The notes beneath the pieces are model-generated. The model was not told where the DNA came from. It did no database searches and saw only the letters and a list, made by a program, of their open reading frames with translations. Position numbers and translations under genes: made by a program. From Struthio camelus (taxonomy: Eukaryota; Chordata; Aves; Struthioniformes; Struthionidae), in contig NC_090944.1 of assembly GCF_040807025.1 (NCBI RefSeq), positions 117,816,738-117,880,737 of the forward strand: 64,000 nt of DNA. Direction: 5' to 3'. Every line of letters begins with the position of its first letter. The first letter of the stretch is position 1. Positions 52,582 through 63,609 of the stretch are shown piece by piece.

Positions 52582-53275
52582 CGCGGCTCTGCTCGTCCCG
52601 AGGCGGAGGAAAACAGCCTTCTCGGAGCGCTGCGGTGATTTGTGCTTTCTTTGAATTAAACTATCTGCTGCAACCCGCCCCTGAGAAGCCAGAGGCGGCC
52701 CCCTGCCCCGGCCCCTCGGGCAGCCCGCTCCCCTGGACCGAGTGCTCTTCCCGGCGAGAAGCTCCAGCACTTTACAACCATTACAATCAGATCGGGTCAA
52801 AGAACGTGTAAAGATGAGGAAATAACCTTAGACTAATTGAGCTGAAGTTTGTTATTTGGCATGAATTGGGTTTCTAAAGCCTTGGGCTACGTGTGAAAGG
52901 GAGCCAAGGACAGATGGAAAAGCAAGTAGAGGAGGGAGAGAGAGAAATGAATGGAAGCAGAGGAGGGTCAGCTGGGGAGGCAGAGGAGATCTGAGTCGCG
53001 CTAGAAAGAGGAGTAGTCAAAGCAGTGAAGGAAACGGATAATGAGAGGTCGGGAAAAGATGGCTTCTGTCTGTTAGGGCATTTTGTTTTGTTGTGCTTTT
53101 CTCTGAGGTGGTTAAAATGTATTTGGATACAAATGGACCGTGGTCTGAAACAGGGTGGGCTTTGCTGCTTCGCTGTTATTCATCTCAAACACTAAAAATC
53201 ATGAGTCCTTAAAATCTTAAGATTGCTGTAAAAATCGTAAGATCTTTAGGAAAATAAAAATGTGTTTGTCTTCCA
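52582..53275 (+). other. C1orf115: C1orf115 3' UTR (extent inferred)
   Basis: GC-rich at first, then a strongly purine-rich stretch (52899-53062). AATAAA at 53253-53258 is the first canonical poly(A) signal; ATTAAA at 52655-52660 is a nearer variant. Confidence 0.5.
53253..53258 (+). terminator. C1orf115: Candidate poly(A) signal of C1orf115
   Basis: AATAAA in gaaaataaaaatgtg, 670 nt after the stop, followed by a GT-rich segment (tgtgtttgtc) as expected downstream of a cleavage site. Confidence 0.5.
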
Positions 53276-53851
53276 GTTTATCTTCGCTGTAATTAGTATT
53301 TTCAAGCTTTCCTCTGCTGCTGTGAAATCTTATGCACTTTTTTTTTTTTTTAAATGAGAACTGAGTTTATATCCAATTTACCTGATTCTAGAAGCTGAGG
53401 CTTTAAGAACGCCAAACGCTCTCATGTTCGCTTGGGGCAGGGGGGAGGCAGATTACCAGCTGCACCTGAAAAACTACATATATTGCTTGTGCAGTGCAAT
53501 TTGTATGCTAATGAGGACAAATAATCTGCTAGCTCCATCTTCATTTCCTTACACGAAAGCTGTGGCTAGAGAATGTCAACATTCGATGGCTCAGCAGAGA
53601 AATGTGGATGGAGCAGTTTCAGTGTCACACCTCAAGGAACGTAATTATGTCTTTTATTGATGACATGGGAGTAAGTGTTTTTATGGGCCTTCAGAATTCT
53701 AGGTTTTGATTTTCTGTCAATCTTTAAAAGAAATGATTTCCCTGCTAGCACTTCTCTGCTTTATAGGCTTTTTTATTTTTGATAATATTTATATAATCAA
53801 GGAGTTGAGTTTTGTTCTGGAAAAAGATGCTGTTCATGTGCTTTGTTTGTC

Positions 53852-53870
53852 TTTTTTTTTTTTTTTTTTG
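53852..53870. repeat. T homopolymer (about 19)
   Basis: A simple T run in intergenic sequence. Confidence 0.85.
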
Positions 53871-56689
53871 GAATGAGGAGGAATTGCCTGTCTTAGCAAG
53901 CCAGAGTACATTTCTTTTAAAAGTAGCAAGAGAGATAAAGGTGCATTTTTATATTCTCTTCTAACTGGACCGTAAATAAAAGTAATACGACCCATGTGTT
54001 GTGACTATCTGCATGCGCCAGTGAGCACACAAACAAGAAGGAATTTCTCAGCTGTGGCCCAAGCACAGGGGGGAAGTTGCAGTGTAAACTTCCCAGTGTT
54101 GTTCTGTCCGCGGCCTCAGCCCTCTTCTAGAAGGATGTGATCTAGCAAAGACTATATGGAAAAGCTCAGGAAAGCTAAGGTATAGAGATTAGACCAGAGA
54201 GGATTAAGTCAGAGAGATCTAAAGCTGCTTGAGTTGAGTATAGGTTATAGGTATGACCCCAAAGGGATTTTGCGTGTCGGTTTCATGCCTTCAGCTGTTT
54301 CTCCTTAACTTTCCTGAGCTTTCCTGCCTCAAAAGGCCTTGCGGGTTACAGACAGTACTTCTGTCCCTCCGACTGGCCCCACCACATGCTGGAGGCTCTC
54401 TGTCACTGCTGTGGCCTCTGCAACGAGAGCAGAGCTCTCTTACAACATGCACGTCGCACCAGTCCCTGGAAATTTTGGGATCAACCTGAAATTTTATTAT
54501 ACTGCTGCACTTCTGAAGTGTTAATGCTTTTCTGAATGACTAAAGCAACGTAGGTGGGATGTATGCCTCTGGTTTTCGTTAAATACGAATGTCCTCTGAG
54601 TAGAAAGGCTGTTTCCTGCCGCAGCAACGCACAGGGTCCAGCCCCTTCAGTGCATGGACTTTCCGCAAAGGTAAATATGAACTTTAGCTTGTAAACTGTT
54701 CAGCACCACAGTGACTACTGACTTTTGTCTGCTGACCTATGGTCCCTGCTTCCCTGGTGCAACTTTAAGGGAACAACCTTGCTACCATCACTGCAGGACA
54801 AGAAAGACCTATAAACGGAGTTTCTTAGCAGTGAGCTTGATACATAATGGCAAGACAGACTTGTGCTTAAAGCGCTTCCAGAATAGACCAAAAACAAAGA
54901 AAGAAAGAAGGGAGAGAGAAAGAAAAAGTAAGCAAGTAATCTACACTGTTGCTGTAAAACAGCTGGTGATTCATGCAGGACTATATTCCTTCCTCAAAAC
55001 GAACTGATTTGTTTCTTGCTGAGGCTGCCACTTACTGCTGCTTATCAGTGCTTCTTAATAGCAGTAATTCTTCACTCCTCAGCTTGTGCTTTGTGAAGCC
55101 AGGCCTTGGTCTGAGGGCTCGCTCTTCTCTTCACGAGCCCAGCTCAAACAGCAAGATCTGTGAAGTCGGATACAGGGCCATGAGGTTCAGTTTTCAGTGG
55201 GGTTGGATGGCAGAGCTGCTGATGGTAGCTGCTGTTGGTTGTAATAGCACCCCCGGTACGCAACGTCTGACATAGGCACGGTCCGAAAAGGCAGGACAGG
55301 GCAGGCTCTGCAGCGCCATCGCTACACGCGGTCATGAGAGCGAGGCACGAGTAACGCCGGCCGAGGGAGGCTGGGCTCTCCGGGGCAGCCCTGGTGGCAT
55401 GCCAAATCCCGAGGTCAGCCGGGGATTAGCCGTCGGCTTTTGCATGGGCTTCATGTGCTCTTAGTGAGGCTGGCCTTGAAGGAGCCACCCAAGCAGGGAG
55501 AGCCTCCAACTAATGGGCAAAGGAGGGCTGATTTATTAAAATGAGCTTGTCTGCAGCCTTGTCTCCGGGTTCCTTTTAACCAGTCCAAATAGACAGCTGA
55601 TCCTCTCATACACGAAGGTAGGAAGTGGAGTATGTTACAGTAGAGCAGAAACACAGGGAAGATTTGATTTGACCTGAACTAAATGCACTCCTCCCTTCAG
55701 GCATTTGCTTTGTACCTCTCCCCATTGCTTCACCTGGCAGCTTTTTATTTTTCAGGGAGTGTGCTACTTCTCTGTCTCCTCATATTTCTACCCCTCTTTC
55801 AACATGTTTTACAACAAATGACACCATAAACAAGTTCAAGAAGCTGAACACATGCAAGAGTGGTAGAAAGTAGTCAGCTCTTCCAAATATCTCTCAGAAA
55901 CGAGGTCCACTCACCTGACTTAGCCTAGCAAGTCATTTAAATTAAATCCCTGGCTTTTCCCAATTCACTGAGTCACTGAGCAGAAGAAAGCTTGTTTCTG
56001 CTCTTCTTGCCAGAACAATTTAATTGCTACTCGAGTTTACCGTAGACTCTGAGGAAATGGCAGAGAACTCGCAGCTATTGTCTTTTGTCCAGCAACATTA
56101 GCAGCAAGGAAGCACTTTACTGCACAGCTCGCTTTTGAAGGGCCGTGACTGAGGAAAGCCGCAACACACCACAACACGGCACTTAGGCACTTTCAAAACT
56201 CTGCTAGTCTCAGGCCAACGTTCACCTCACACGTGAATGACCTTTGCGTCCTCTGCCTGCAGCAAAGGGGCAGGTTTTGTGTTGGGCTTCTGTAAAATCA
56301 GTTGTCTCATTTTCTGTATCTCAAGTTCTTTGTTAGTTCTTCCAAGAAAGAAAAATGGTCCTAAAATCTGTGTGAAGATTCTGCCGTTACCTGCACATGG
56401 TGGGCTTTGGAAATTTTTTTACTTCAGGGAGCAGCAGAGACCCTAATGAGCATCTAGATAATGGAGATTAAATTAAAAGAAGGTAATGGAAGCAAATTCT
56501 CCCCTTCCTTGTCCGTGTAGGAAGCAGTGTCAGGCTGCCAGGCCTCTTTCAGGGTATAAAGTCTAGACTGAGCTTGGAGAGAACGGTGCTCCTTCCTGAA
56601 TCCTACGTCACCCACAAGGAGGGGCTCAGGGCTCTGGGCTTGCTTGGCGTGGAGGAGGGAAGGCTTGGGGGGGGGCACCGCTGCGGCTT

Positions 56690-56860
56690 TTCAGTGTGTA
56701 AGAAGGGGTTGCCAACAACACAGAGCCAGGCTCTTTACCGAGGTGCACAGCAGGACAGCAAGGGGCAATGGTCATAAATTGAAACTAGGGAGGTTCCAGC
56801 TGGATACAGGGAAAAAAATCCCTAGAACGACAATTAAGCACTGGAACGTCTGTGGATGGT
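56690..56860 (+). mobile_element. CR1 LINE 3' fragment, sense
   Basis: The order of motifs follows the 3' part of avian CR1 ORF2: gagccaggctcttt, ggtgcacagcaggacag, aaggggcaatggtcataaa, ttgaaactagggaggttcca, then taagcactggaacg. The expected continuation to the CR1 3' tail is not seen, so this is a truncated, diverged copy. The assignment rests on remembered family features. Confidence 0.8.
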
Positions 56861-59800
56861 GTTCGGCCTTAACGCAGTACTAATGAGAAGGTCATAAATA
56901 GCTGCTGCATGCAGATATAACAGACAAACATCCTCACCCACCACCATGCCGAGCTAAAACCAGAGACGCTAAGACTAAAGCTTTGCTTCTGACAACAAGG
57001 AGCAACTTGCAAAAACGCCAGTGCAAACTGTATTAACAACAGCTTGGCCCTCAGCGAAGCTTCTGCTCCACTAAATTATGCCAGCTGAAAGGCAACTGTC
57101 CTTTAGTGCCATCTCCTGGGAAAAAGGCAGATTTCCATCCGTGTTAGCCACGATCGTTGTTCTGCATCAGCTCCTCCTGCAGGGATATCCTGCCCTCCCC
57201 GCAGCAGGCCCTCTTGTTTGTCAAGGCTGGTCTCTAGGAACTGGGGTCCCAGCAAAGTACCTGTCTCTGCATACCACTGTTTCGTACTCGGTTGAATCCC
57301 GATCCTGTGTGTCCTGTTTGCGATTGTTTCAAACATAAAGATATGCAACCCTAAGTTTTCGTTTTTTTCTTAAACACCTAAACATGCGTTGTACTTTGGT
57401 GAGTCCCATCCTTCCCCTTGATGGCTGCTAAGTCGTCTCCGCCGAAATCTGTTCGTTCTTGTGCTGCAGAGTGCATCGCTCCCCAGTAAAACCTCTCCTT
57501 CTGTCCTTACCTGCTTTCCCGGCTCCCATGCAGCTCTACCCTGACTATTCAAAATCCTAAAGCTGCCTGACTGATAACTGTATTCGTCTGGAGAACTGCA
57601 ATTACAGAAGATGGAGAGAATTTTTAATGTAATTAGACTGCGTTTGTTGACGCCGGACCGAACATTTGCTTGGAACAACCACTGCTGTATTGGCTGGGTG
57701 AATTCACAGACGGCAAAGTTGAACATTTAACTGGAGGAAAAAGGCTAATTTCAATTAACTTTCTTATTTGACTGCACAGTGAACAAAGTAACCTACCCAC
57801 CTGCCTAGTTTTTATGTATTTATGATTCCTTGTTTAGGGAAAGCCTCACAAAGCACATCCCCGTAACTCATTGCTCTGTCTCCCCTAAAAGGCATCTATC
57901 GTTAATGAGCCTATTTTTAATTCTATCATCACCAATTATTTGCTTGAGATTTGTCCCTACGTTAGTTTAACTGAGCTCATTTCTAGTGCATGACTCACTG
58001 AACTCTGATTTCTTTGAAGATTATAAGAGGAAACAGCAATGCTTTTATCCTCCCATCCTCTCTATGGAGGAATCTTTTGAATTTATTGCGTACTCTGTGT
58101 TTGGAAGGAAGGCTTTAATTTGTGTGTGTTTAATATAATGAGGTGTAATATAATTTTTACCACATCTCACCGAAATCAATGTGACATGCTGGGAGATGAA
58201 GAAGATAGGATGACTGCCTATTCAGCAGCGTCATTCCCTTACCCTCTGCCTTCTGGGAATTATGATAGAATCACTGGAAAAACACCTGAAATGGATCTCT
58301 GGTGTGGTCATTTAATCCTTATTCCTTCATTGAGACAAGCTCGACCCACACCTAGTTCCACTCTGGCACTCTTTCACCAAGCCTGTCTAAAAGTCTTCAA
58401 CCATGCAGAGACTACAAACCTTTCCAGGCAATCTTTGTCACTAGGAATTTTTTTGTGATGCCCTGACCTAAATCTGCCCCTCAGAGCAGTATTTTATGCC
58501 TTTCCAAACCATAGCAGTAGCCACATATTTGAAGATCGACAATATCCCCAGTCCGTTGTCTTTTCGTTAGCTGAAACAACTAAAATTCTTTAAATCTTTC
58601 CACGTGGATTTTCCACAAAGTTAAAAGCAATTGAGAACAAGGTCCTTTCCTGGGAAATTCAGGTTTACTGTACCCAGTCCGGCTACAGCAAATACAACTC
58701 TCACACTAGAGGCGGTGTTTGGTTTGTAAGCAAATCAGTAAATAGATCTTTTCTGAATAGCTTTATTCACATCGTTTCATAGCAGAAGGAGTTAGAGACT
58801 CCTAGCTAAGCATAGGTGTGCCTGATACAGAGAATAAAACGGAGCTGCTGGTTAAGCTACTTACTGGGGGCTTTTTGAGAGGTGCCTGCAGTGTGGGTGA
58901 ACAGACTGCTTTTCTCAAAGCCTGCTGTCTTAGACCTAAAATGTTAAGCTGTGGCCATGCTCTTTGTAGCCAGTTCTAATTTTACGTTCCTTGCATCACA
59001 GCAGGAGAGGAGAGATTATGCAGATACTGCTCCCTTCTCTTACTCCTCCTTAAGCTCCCTCAGGCCGTAGTCTTCAAGAAGAGTCAAGGCTGAACGTAAC
59101 AGGTGCTTTTTGGAGCTGGGCTGAACAAAAATCTCCTTTGGCTCCAGGTTGGCAGATTTAGGGAACAGAGGTTTCGAGCCCTTCTCGGATTTATAAATAA
59201 TTTCTTCTCTAAGTTAAGATGCTATTGCTAGCAAAGGCTAGCTATTTCTAGATTTAGTTAATGGGTCCTTCAAACAGAAAGAAACTTCTTTTGTAAACCA
59301 CTGTGCTATCATAGCATTTAACTAAGAAGTAGCTGTAGTTGTTCACAGCACCAGCACACTGCTTCGGTCTACACTTCTCCAAATTCTCATGCTGATTAAG
59401 TGTATACACTCCAGTCTCATTTTCTCTGGCACCCAGAAAAAGGGATCAAGCAATAAGGGAGCGAGTAATAACTCATTCAAAATTATTTCCTTTTATTCCA
59501 AATCCTGCCATCTTGATGCCTCTTAGGCTAAAGTTCAGAGGGTGAAAGCTTTCTGCATTTTATGATTTGCACCGTGGAAAATACTACCCGTACTCAAGAA
59601 ATCACAGAAGATATTGACTCGTTTTTGGCTTAAACTTATGAAAATAAATGGCAATTTTCATTAGGAATGCCTGTGCTCTTTGGAAAAGTTGTGACCAGCA
59701 TAAAAATTAATCTATTTTTAAAAAATTATTTCATTTGATTCACTGCTTTTAGTGTTAGATTCTAAAACCAACTTGCGTTTTCATGATTTTCCCTTGAGTG

Positions 59801-61675
59801 CTTAGGTTAATTTGTTTTGATTCATGCCTGTAAGCACTGCTTATGAGGACAGTGCTTGTCAATTACTTATTGTAGTTTTGTTGAACATTTGCTAATACTT
59901 TCGCTATCTGGTTAGTGAGTGTGGCTGCAGATTAAAGATCTCTCTGTGAGCTTAGTTAAATCACAAAATATTGCCTCCTTATTAAATTAGAAGATTAATG
60001 GTTATCAAAGAGCATGCAAGTGTACTAAGTTCATGCAGCAGGACTGACTCACCTTTCATTTCTGTGGCAGCTTTGTACATTCTTCGAGAGTAATTATTTT
60101 TGACTCAGTAGGCCTAGGAGGCCAGACGATTTGGAGGTGGAAGGGGAAAGCGAATGTCAGGATTTCAAAGTAGGCTATGCAGTTAGAGCAAGAGGTTTTC
60201 CTGCTACAGTGGGGGGATTCAAGGATTATGGAGAACGGGGTGTTTTCCTGTGGTTTATGAGCATGGCCTGCCAATGTTGCAGTGGGAAGGCGTCCGGTGG
60301 GTTCAGGCTTGCTGTCAGGCAGCTACCAGGGCTGCCAGGAGCAATGGAGCAAGGAAACCCCGCATGTGATGGGACTGGGCTTACCTTCAATGCGTGGTCT
60401 GCCCAGCGTGGTCTGGCCAGCCTTTGGGAAAGAAAATGAAGTTAGTTTACAGCATCGTGGGGACAAGCCTGGCGAGGAGATACCCCTTGAGTTTTCCCTG
60501 TGTTGACCCCATCTCAAGTGTGCCAGTTCTGCTCCATCTCAAAGTGGCAGTTCAAGGTTGTAAGTAGGAGCAGGAGGGAAAGGGGTACTGGAAGGAGGAG
60601 GGAGCCTGCAGCTTTCAACATCACATCCTCCCAGAGGGTCCGGGGAGGCTCAGAGGGGCTCCAGTGATCTTGAGCTTGGACAGTATGAGTGAACAGGATG
60701 GAAAGGACGAAACAGGAAGCAACCTTCAGAAGATCCCTGTGCCACAGATGCAAGACAGACAACTCCCAATGTAATCACCCTCCCACCCCGAATTTAGTCA
60801 TCAAAGTAGTGCAAAAAGTAAAGGGTTTCAGAGGATTTGGAAGGCGAGCAGGAGGAAGACTATATGCATGCCTCACACACAAGTGCAACATCAGCACAAG
60901 GCCCTGCTGAGCAATAGTTAAAACTCTAGAATGAACTGGGCTTGTTCCAGGGGCAATTGCACAATAAACAGTAAGTCTATCATATACAGAACATGTGGAA
61001 GAGGGGTAGGCTGCCAAACCAACCCTAGCATGTTCAAATGATACCTGAACTAGCTTTACTCTTCCTGTTATCAACCCTTTCTGATTAATGAGTAGCAAAC
61101 GGTATATAATGGATTCTCAGAATTCTTAACGTGACATGAAAGAAAATAAAATGAGCTATTATTTTCAGCAACAGCCTAATGGTGTATTATTGAAAACAAA
61201 AGACAAGCTGTTTTAAGTAGCCCTGCTTATTCTTAGTGTTGTGGACTACTTGTAGAAGCAGGAAGGTCTCAAAAACTACAAAGGGCATTAGGGCATGACT
61301 TGGTTAAACGGCAAACTAGCGAACCAGAGTGCAAAGGAATTGCCGTACCTTCTGCCTTTTCCCAAAGCTGATGTTAACAGAGACCTTTACCCCAAAACCA
61401 GTCAGCAAAATTAGTCAGTAAAATGAGAACAACAGGGAGAGATCACCCACACTTGAGTGGCCTGGAGACCACTCAAGTTACAGCAAGCGTCCTGATGAGG
61501 AATGCAAATCTCGCTCCCTTCTGTACCAAGAGACGGTCAGGCAGACTATTAGTATACCAGCACTTCTGCCTGCCCAGCACCCTCCTACCGAAAAGAGGCA
61601 GGCAAAGACATGTTTAACAAAATCAGTTTTCTTTCCTTTCTCTCCCTGTGCTCAGGAAGATGTCCATCTTTGACA

Positions 61676-62089
61676 CTATCTGCGGTAGGTCTTCATGCCC
61701 ATAATCATTTCATGGACCTTCTTATTGAGGGCTCCTCCGTGGACACCCTTCTTGCCCATGAGGAAGATCAGGGCTCTGGGTGTCCTGCCGATACAGATGG
61801 ATCTGCCGTCTCCGCCTTTGGTTCTGATATCCATCACATCGTCTTTTTCTACCAGTAGGTTGTCACGGATCACACTGCACTTTTTACCAGCTATGGTGAT
61901 GCCGGTCTGTAGGAAACCGTTCCTGTCCTGGCCAGTGATTAAGCCCACTTCTTGAGGCGAGATGGCTGCGAGCAGCCCTCCTGGCTTGGATGCCCACACG
62001 CACTTGTTGTCAGAGTGGCCCACGATGGCTACGTCTTCGACGTTCCTGTCCTTCAGGATGCAGTTAATGTAGTTCTTCCAGTCCCCCAT
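61676..62089 (-). CDS. PFN3: Profilin-3-like protein, intact intronless gene
   Basis: A single open frame of 137 codons, the length of profilin-3. It starts MGDWKNYI in a good context (ccgggatgg) and reads [53 protein letters not shown], then MGKKGVHGG and LNKKVHEMI. The profilin fold signatures CSVIRD and MGK-GVHGG-LNKK are present. Trp4, Tyr7 and Trp32 of the poly-proline pocket are kept; the C-terminal aromatic of profilin-1 is not in its usual place (ends KTYRR). The start MGDWK and the block [18 protein letters not shown] point to profilin-3, a testis-associated actin/phosphoinositide-binding profilin that is also intronless in human. No poly(A) tail remnant is visible beside it. Human PFN3 lies at 5q35, so the place between C1orf115 and MTARC is unexpected. 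Confidence 0.88.
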   Translation of the reverse strand: MGDWKNYINCILKDRNVEDVAIVGHSDNKCVWASKPGGLLAAISPQEVGLITGQDRNGFLQTGITIAGKKCSVIRDNLLVEKDDVMDIRTKGGDGRSICIGRTPRALIFLMGKKGVHGGALNKKVHEMIMGMKTYRR

Positions 62090-62878
62090 CCCGGCCGGGT
62101 GGCTCTAAAACACCCAACGCTGAACTTCTCGGTCTTCTGCCTGCTGGGACTCAGCTCTCGGCAAACCGGTCCTAGAAGCTTCAACGTGAGTGTGGGACCG
62201 AGGCTCCCAGCAAGCCGGGCCGGCGATCCAGGGGACTCCAGCAGACACGGCTCTGGCTGCGGCCGCCGAGGGGAGGTCAGCGCCCAGGAAGCAGCCGCGG
62301 CGAGGGCTGCCGGCCGTCGTCCAGGAGCTCCCCAGCCGCTGCAGCAGCGCATTGTGAGGTCGCGTTCCCCTCACAGCCCGACAGCAGGGCTTCGCCTTGG
62401 CGACGGGGGGGCTCGCCGGTCCGGCAGCAGGCAGCCGGCCGGGCATCGGCCAAAGCGCGGGGCCGGACCCGCCGCCCCGGCCTCAGGCGCGGGGGTTACC
62501 CGCCGCCAGGCCGGCTGCGTAGCTTGGTCCACCTCACAGCTCTCCTCACTTTTGCTCTTGGTTGACCCACTGTTTGGTTTACTGATCTCTCTCTACCCCG
62601 TTCGCTCCTTTCTTTCCGGAAGGTCGCTTTACAAAAACAACCTAAAGATTTAAAAACAAAACAAACAAAAAAACCAGAAAGGCATTTGCTGCCTGTGAGT
62701 TTGTGCAGGCTGGGAAGGGACAGCTGACGGCCTGCCCTCGCCCCCCCCCCGTGACCCCCCCGCCGCCGTCACCACACGCTTTCCCCTGCCCCGAAGGTCT
62801 CGGCGCTGGGCGGCCCCGCGTCCCGCCCCCGGCCCGGCCCCTGCAGGCGCCGCGCCGCCGCCGCCCGGCCCAGTCGCC
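62090..62878. promoter_or_regulatory. Divergent CpG-island promoter between profilin and MTARC
   Basis: 789 bp separate the two start codons. The segments 62100-62520 and 62700-62878 are GC- and CpG-rich with an AT-richer dip (62520-62700). No TATA box stands out. The CpG island continues through MTARC exon 1 to about 63430. A shared bidirectional promoter is inference. Confidence 0.6.
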
Positions 62879-63159
62879 ATGAGCGAGGCCATGGGCGCGC
62901 TGAGCGGCGGCCTGGCGGCGGTGGCGGCCCGACCCGGCTGGCTGTGGGCGGCGGCGGCGGCGGCGGCGCTGGGCGCCCTGTTGGGGGCCTGGCGCTGGGG
63001 CGGCGGGCGGCGGCGGCGGCGGCGGCGGCTCGGGCGGCTGGAGCGGGCGGGGACGGTGTCGGGCCTCTTCGTGTACCCGGTGAAGTCGTGCCGCGGGGTG
63101 GCGGTGCCGCGGGCGGAGGTGACGCCGATGGGGCTGCGCAGCGGCGAGCTGCGGGACAG
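62879..63159 (+). CDS. MTARC1: MTARC (mitochondrial amidoxime-reducing component) coding exon 1
   Basis: Molybdenum-cofactor enzyme of the outer mitochondrial membrane that reduces N-hydroxylated compounds, fed by cytochrome b5 and its NADH reductase. The exon has 281 nt, leaving two bases. It encodes a start MSEAMGAL, a hydrophobic Ala-rich anchor (about residues 18-37), a run of seven Arg, and the start of the MOSC N-terminal beta-barrel domain: GTVSGLFVYPVKSCRGV and MGLRSGELRDR. YPVKSC-GV and MGLRSG-LRDR are family signatures. The ATG at 62891 (Met5) has a better +4 G and aligns with the human start, so either may be used. MTARC1 versus MTARC2 cannot be decided from two exons. The donor is gtagcg. 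Confidence 0.92.
62948..63030. repeat. GCG/CGG trinucleotide runs in MTARC exon 1
   Basis: Two coding trinucleotide runs: GCG encoding seven Ala in the membrane anchor, and CGG encoding seven Arg after it. A third CGG run (about 63163-63184) lies just inside intron 1. Confidence 0.85.
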
Positions 63160-63435
63160 GTAGCGGCGGCGGCGGCGGCGGCGGCCTCAGAAACGCGGGG
63201 CTGGTAGCGGCGGCTCCGCCTGGCTCTCTGCTCCCCCCCCCCAACCCCGAGTCGGAAGACAAACGTGTATTAAATAAGGGCCAAAACCGGGAGGAAAATG
63301 GGATTTATTCGAAAGGCAAATACCCGCGAGGCAGGCGGTGTCGGCGGGCGCTGCGCGCACCTGCCGCGTAACCGCCGCCCGGCCCGGCCCGGCCCGACCG
63401 GCCCCGCCGCTCTCTCCCCTTCCTGCCGCCCGCAG
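63160..63435 (+). other. MTARC1: MTARC intron 1 (276 bp)
   Basis: A short, GC-rich intron starting gtagcgg, followed at once by the CGG run, and ending cgcccgcag. Confidence 0.9.
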
Positions 63436-63609
63436 GTTCTGGCTTGTGACCAAGGAGGATGGACACATGGTTACAGCTCGGCAGGAGCCGCGGCTCGTCC
63501 TGGTCTCCATCGGCTGCGAAAACGGCTGCTTGACCTTAAATGCCCCAGAAATGGAGAAGCTGTGTGTCCCTGTGCACGTCTCCAGGAAAAATCCGGTGCT
63601 GAACTGCAG
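63436..63609 (+). CDS. MTARC1: MTARC coding exon 2
   Basis: A 174-nt exon, phase 2 at both ends. It reads (R)[19 protein letters not shown] then [19 protein letters not shown] and [19 protein letters not shown] and the [14 protein letters not shown] block are characteristic of the MOSC N-terminal domain of MTARC proteins. The C terminus, including the MOSC domain with the cofactor-binding Cys, lies beyond the window. Confidence 0.93.

Larger units (their letters stand above)
53276..61675. other. Intergenic C1orf115 - profilin gene
   Basis: About 8.4 kb without a recognisable protein gene. It contains T tracts (53338-53352, 53852-53870), a polypurine tract (about 54893-54930), a CpG-retaining patch (about 55250-55400) and a sense CR1 fragment (about 56690-56860). 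Open frames up to 112 codons (for example 58120-58458) have unfamiliar translations and are probably chance. Confidence 0.7.

Noticed and set aside
52404-52811. 135-codon open frame over C1orf115 exon 2
   Set aside because: Different frame from the conserved exon 2 protein; shadow.
58120-58458. 112-codon open frame in the large intergenic region
   Set aside because: No recognisable domain, no splice or promoter context and AT-rich surroundings; length is within chance for this much sequence.
61952-62653. 233-codon plus-strand open frame overlapping the profilin start and CpG island
   Set aside because: It is antisense to the intact profilin and then GC-rich promoter sequence; stop-poor because of composition.
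62642-63262. 206-codon minus-strand open frame over MTARC exon 1
   Set aside because: Pro/Arg/Ala-rich antisense of CGG-repeat coding sequence; no family resemblance.
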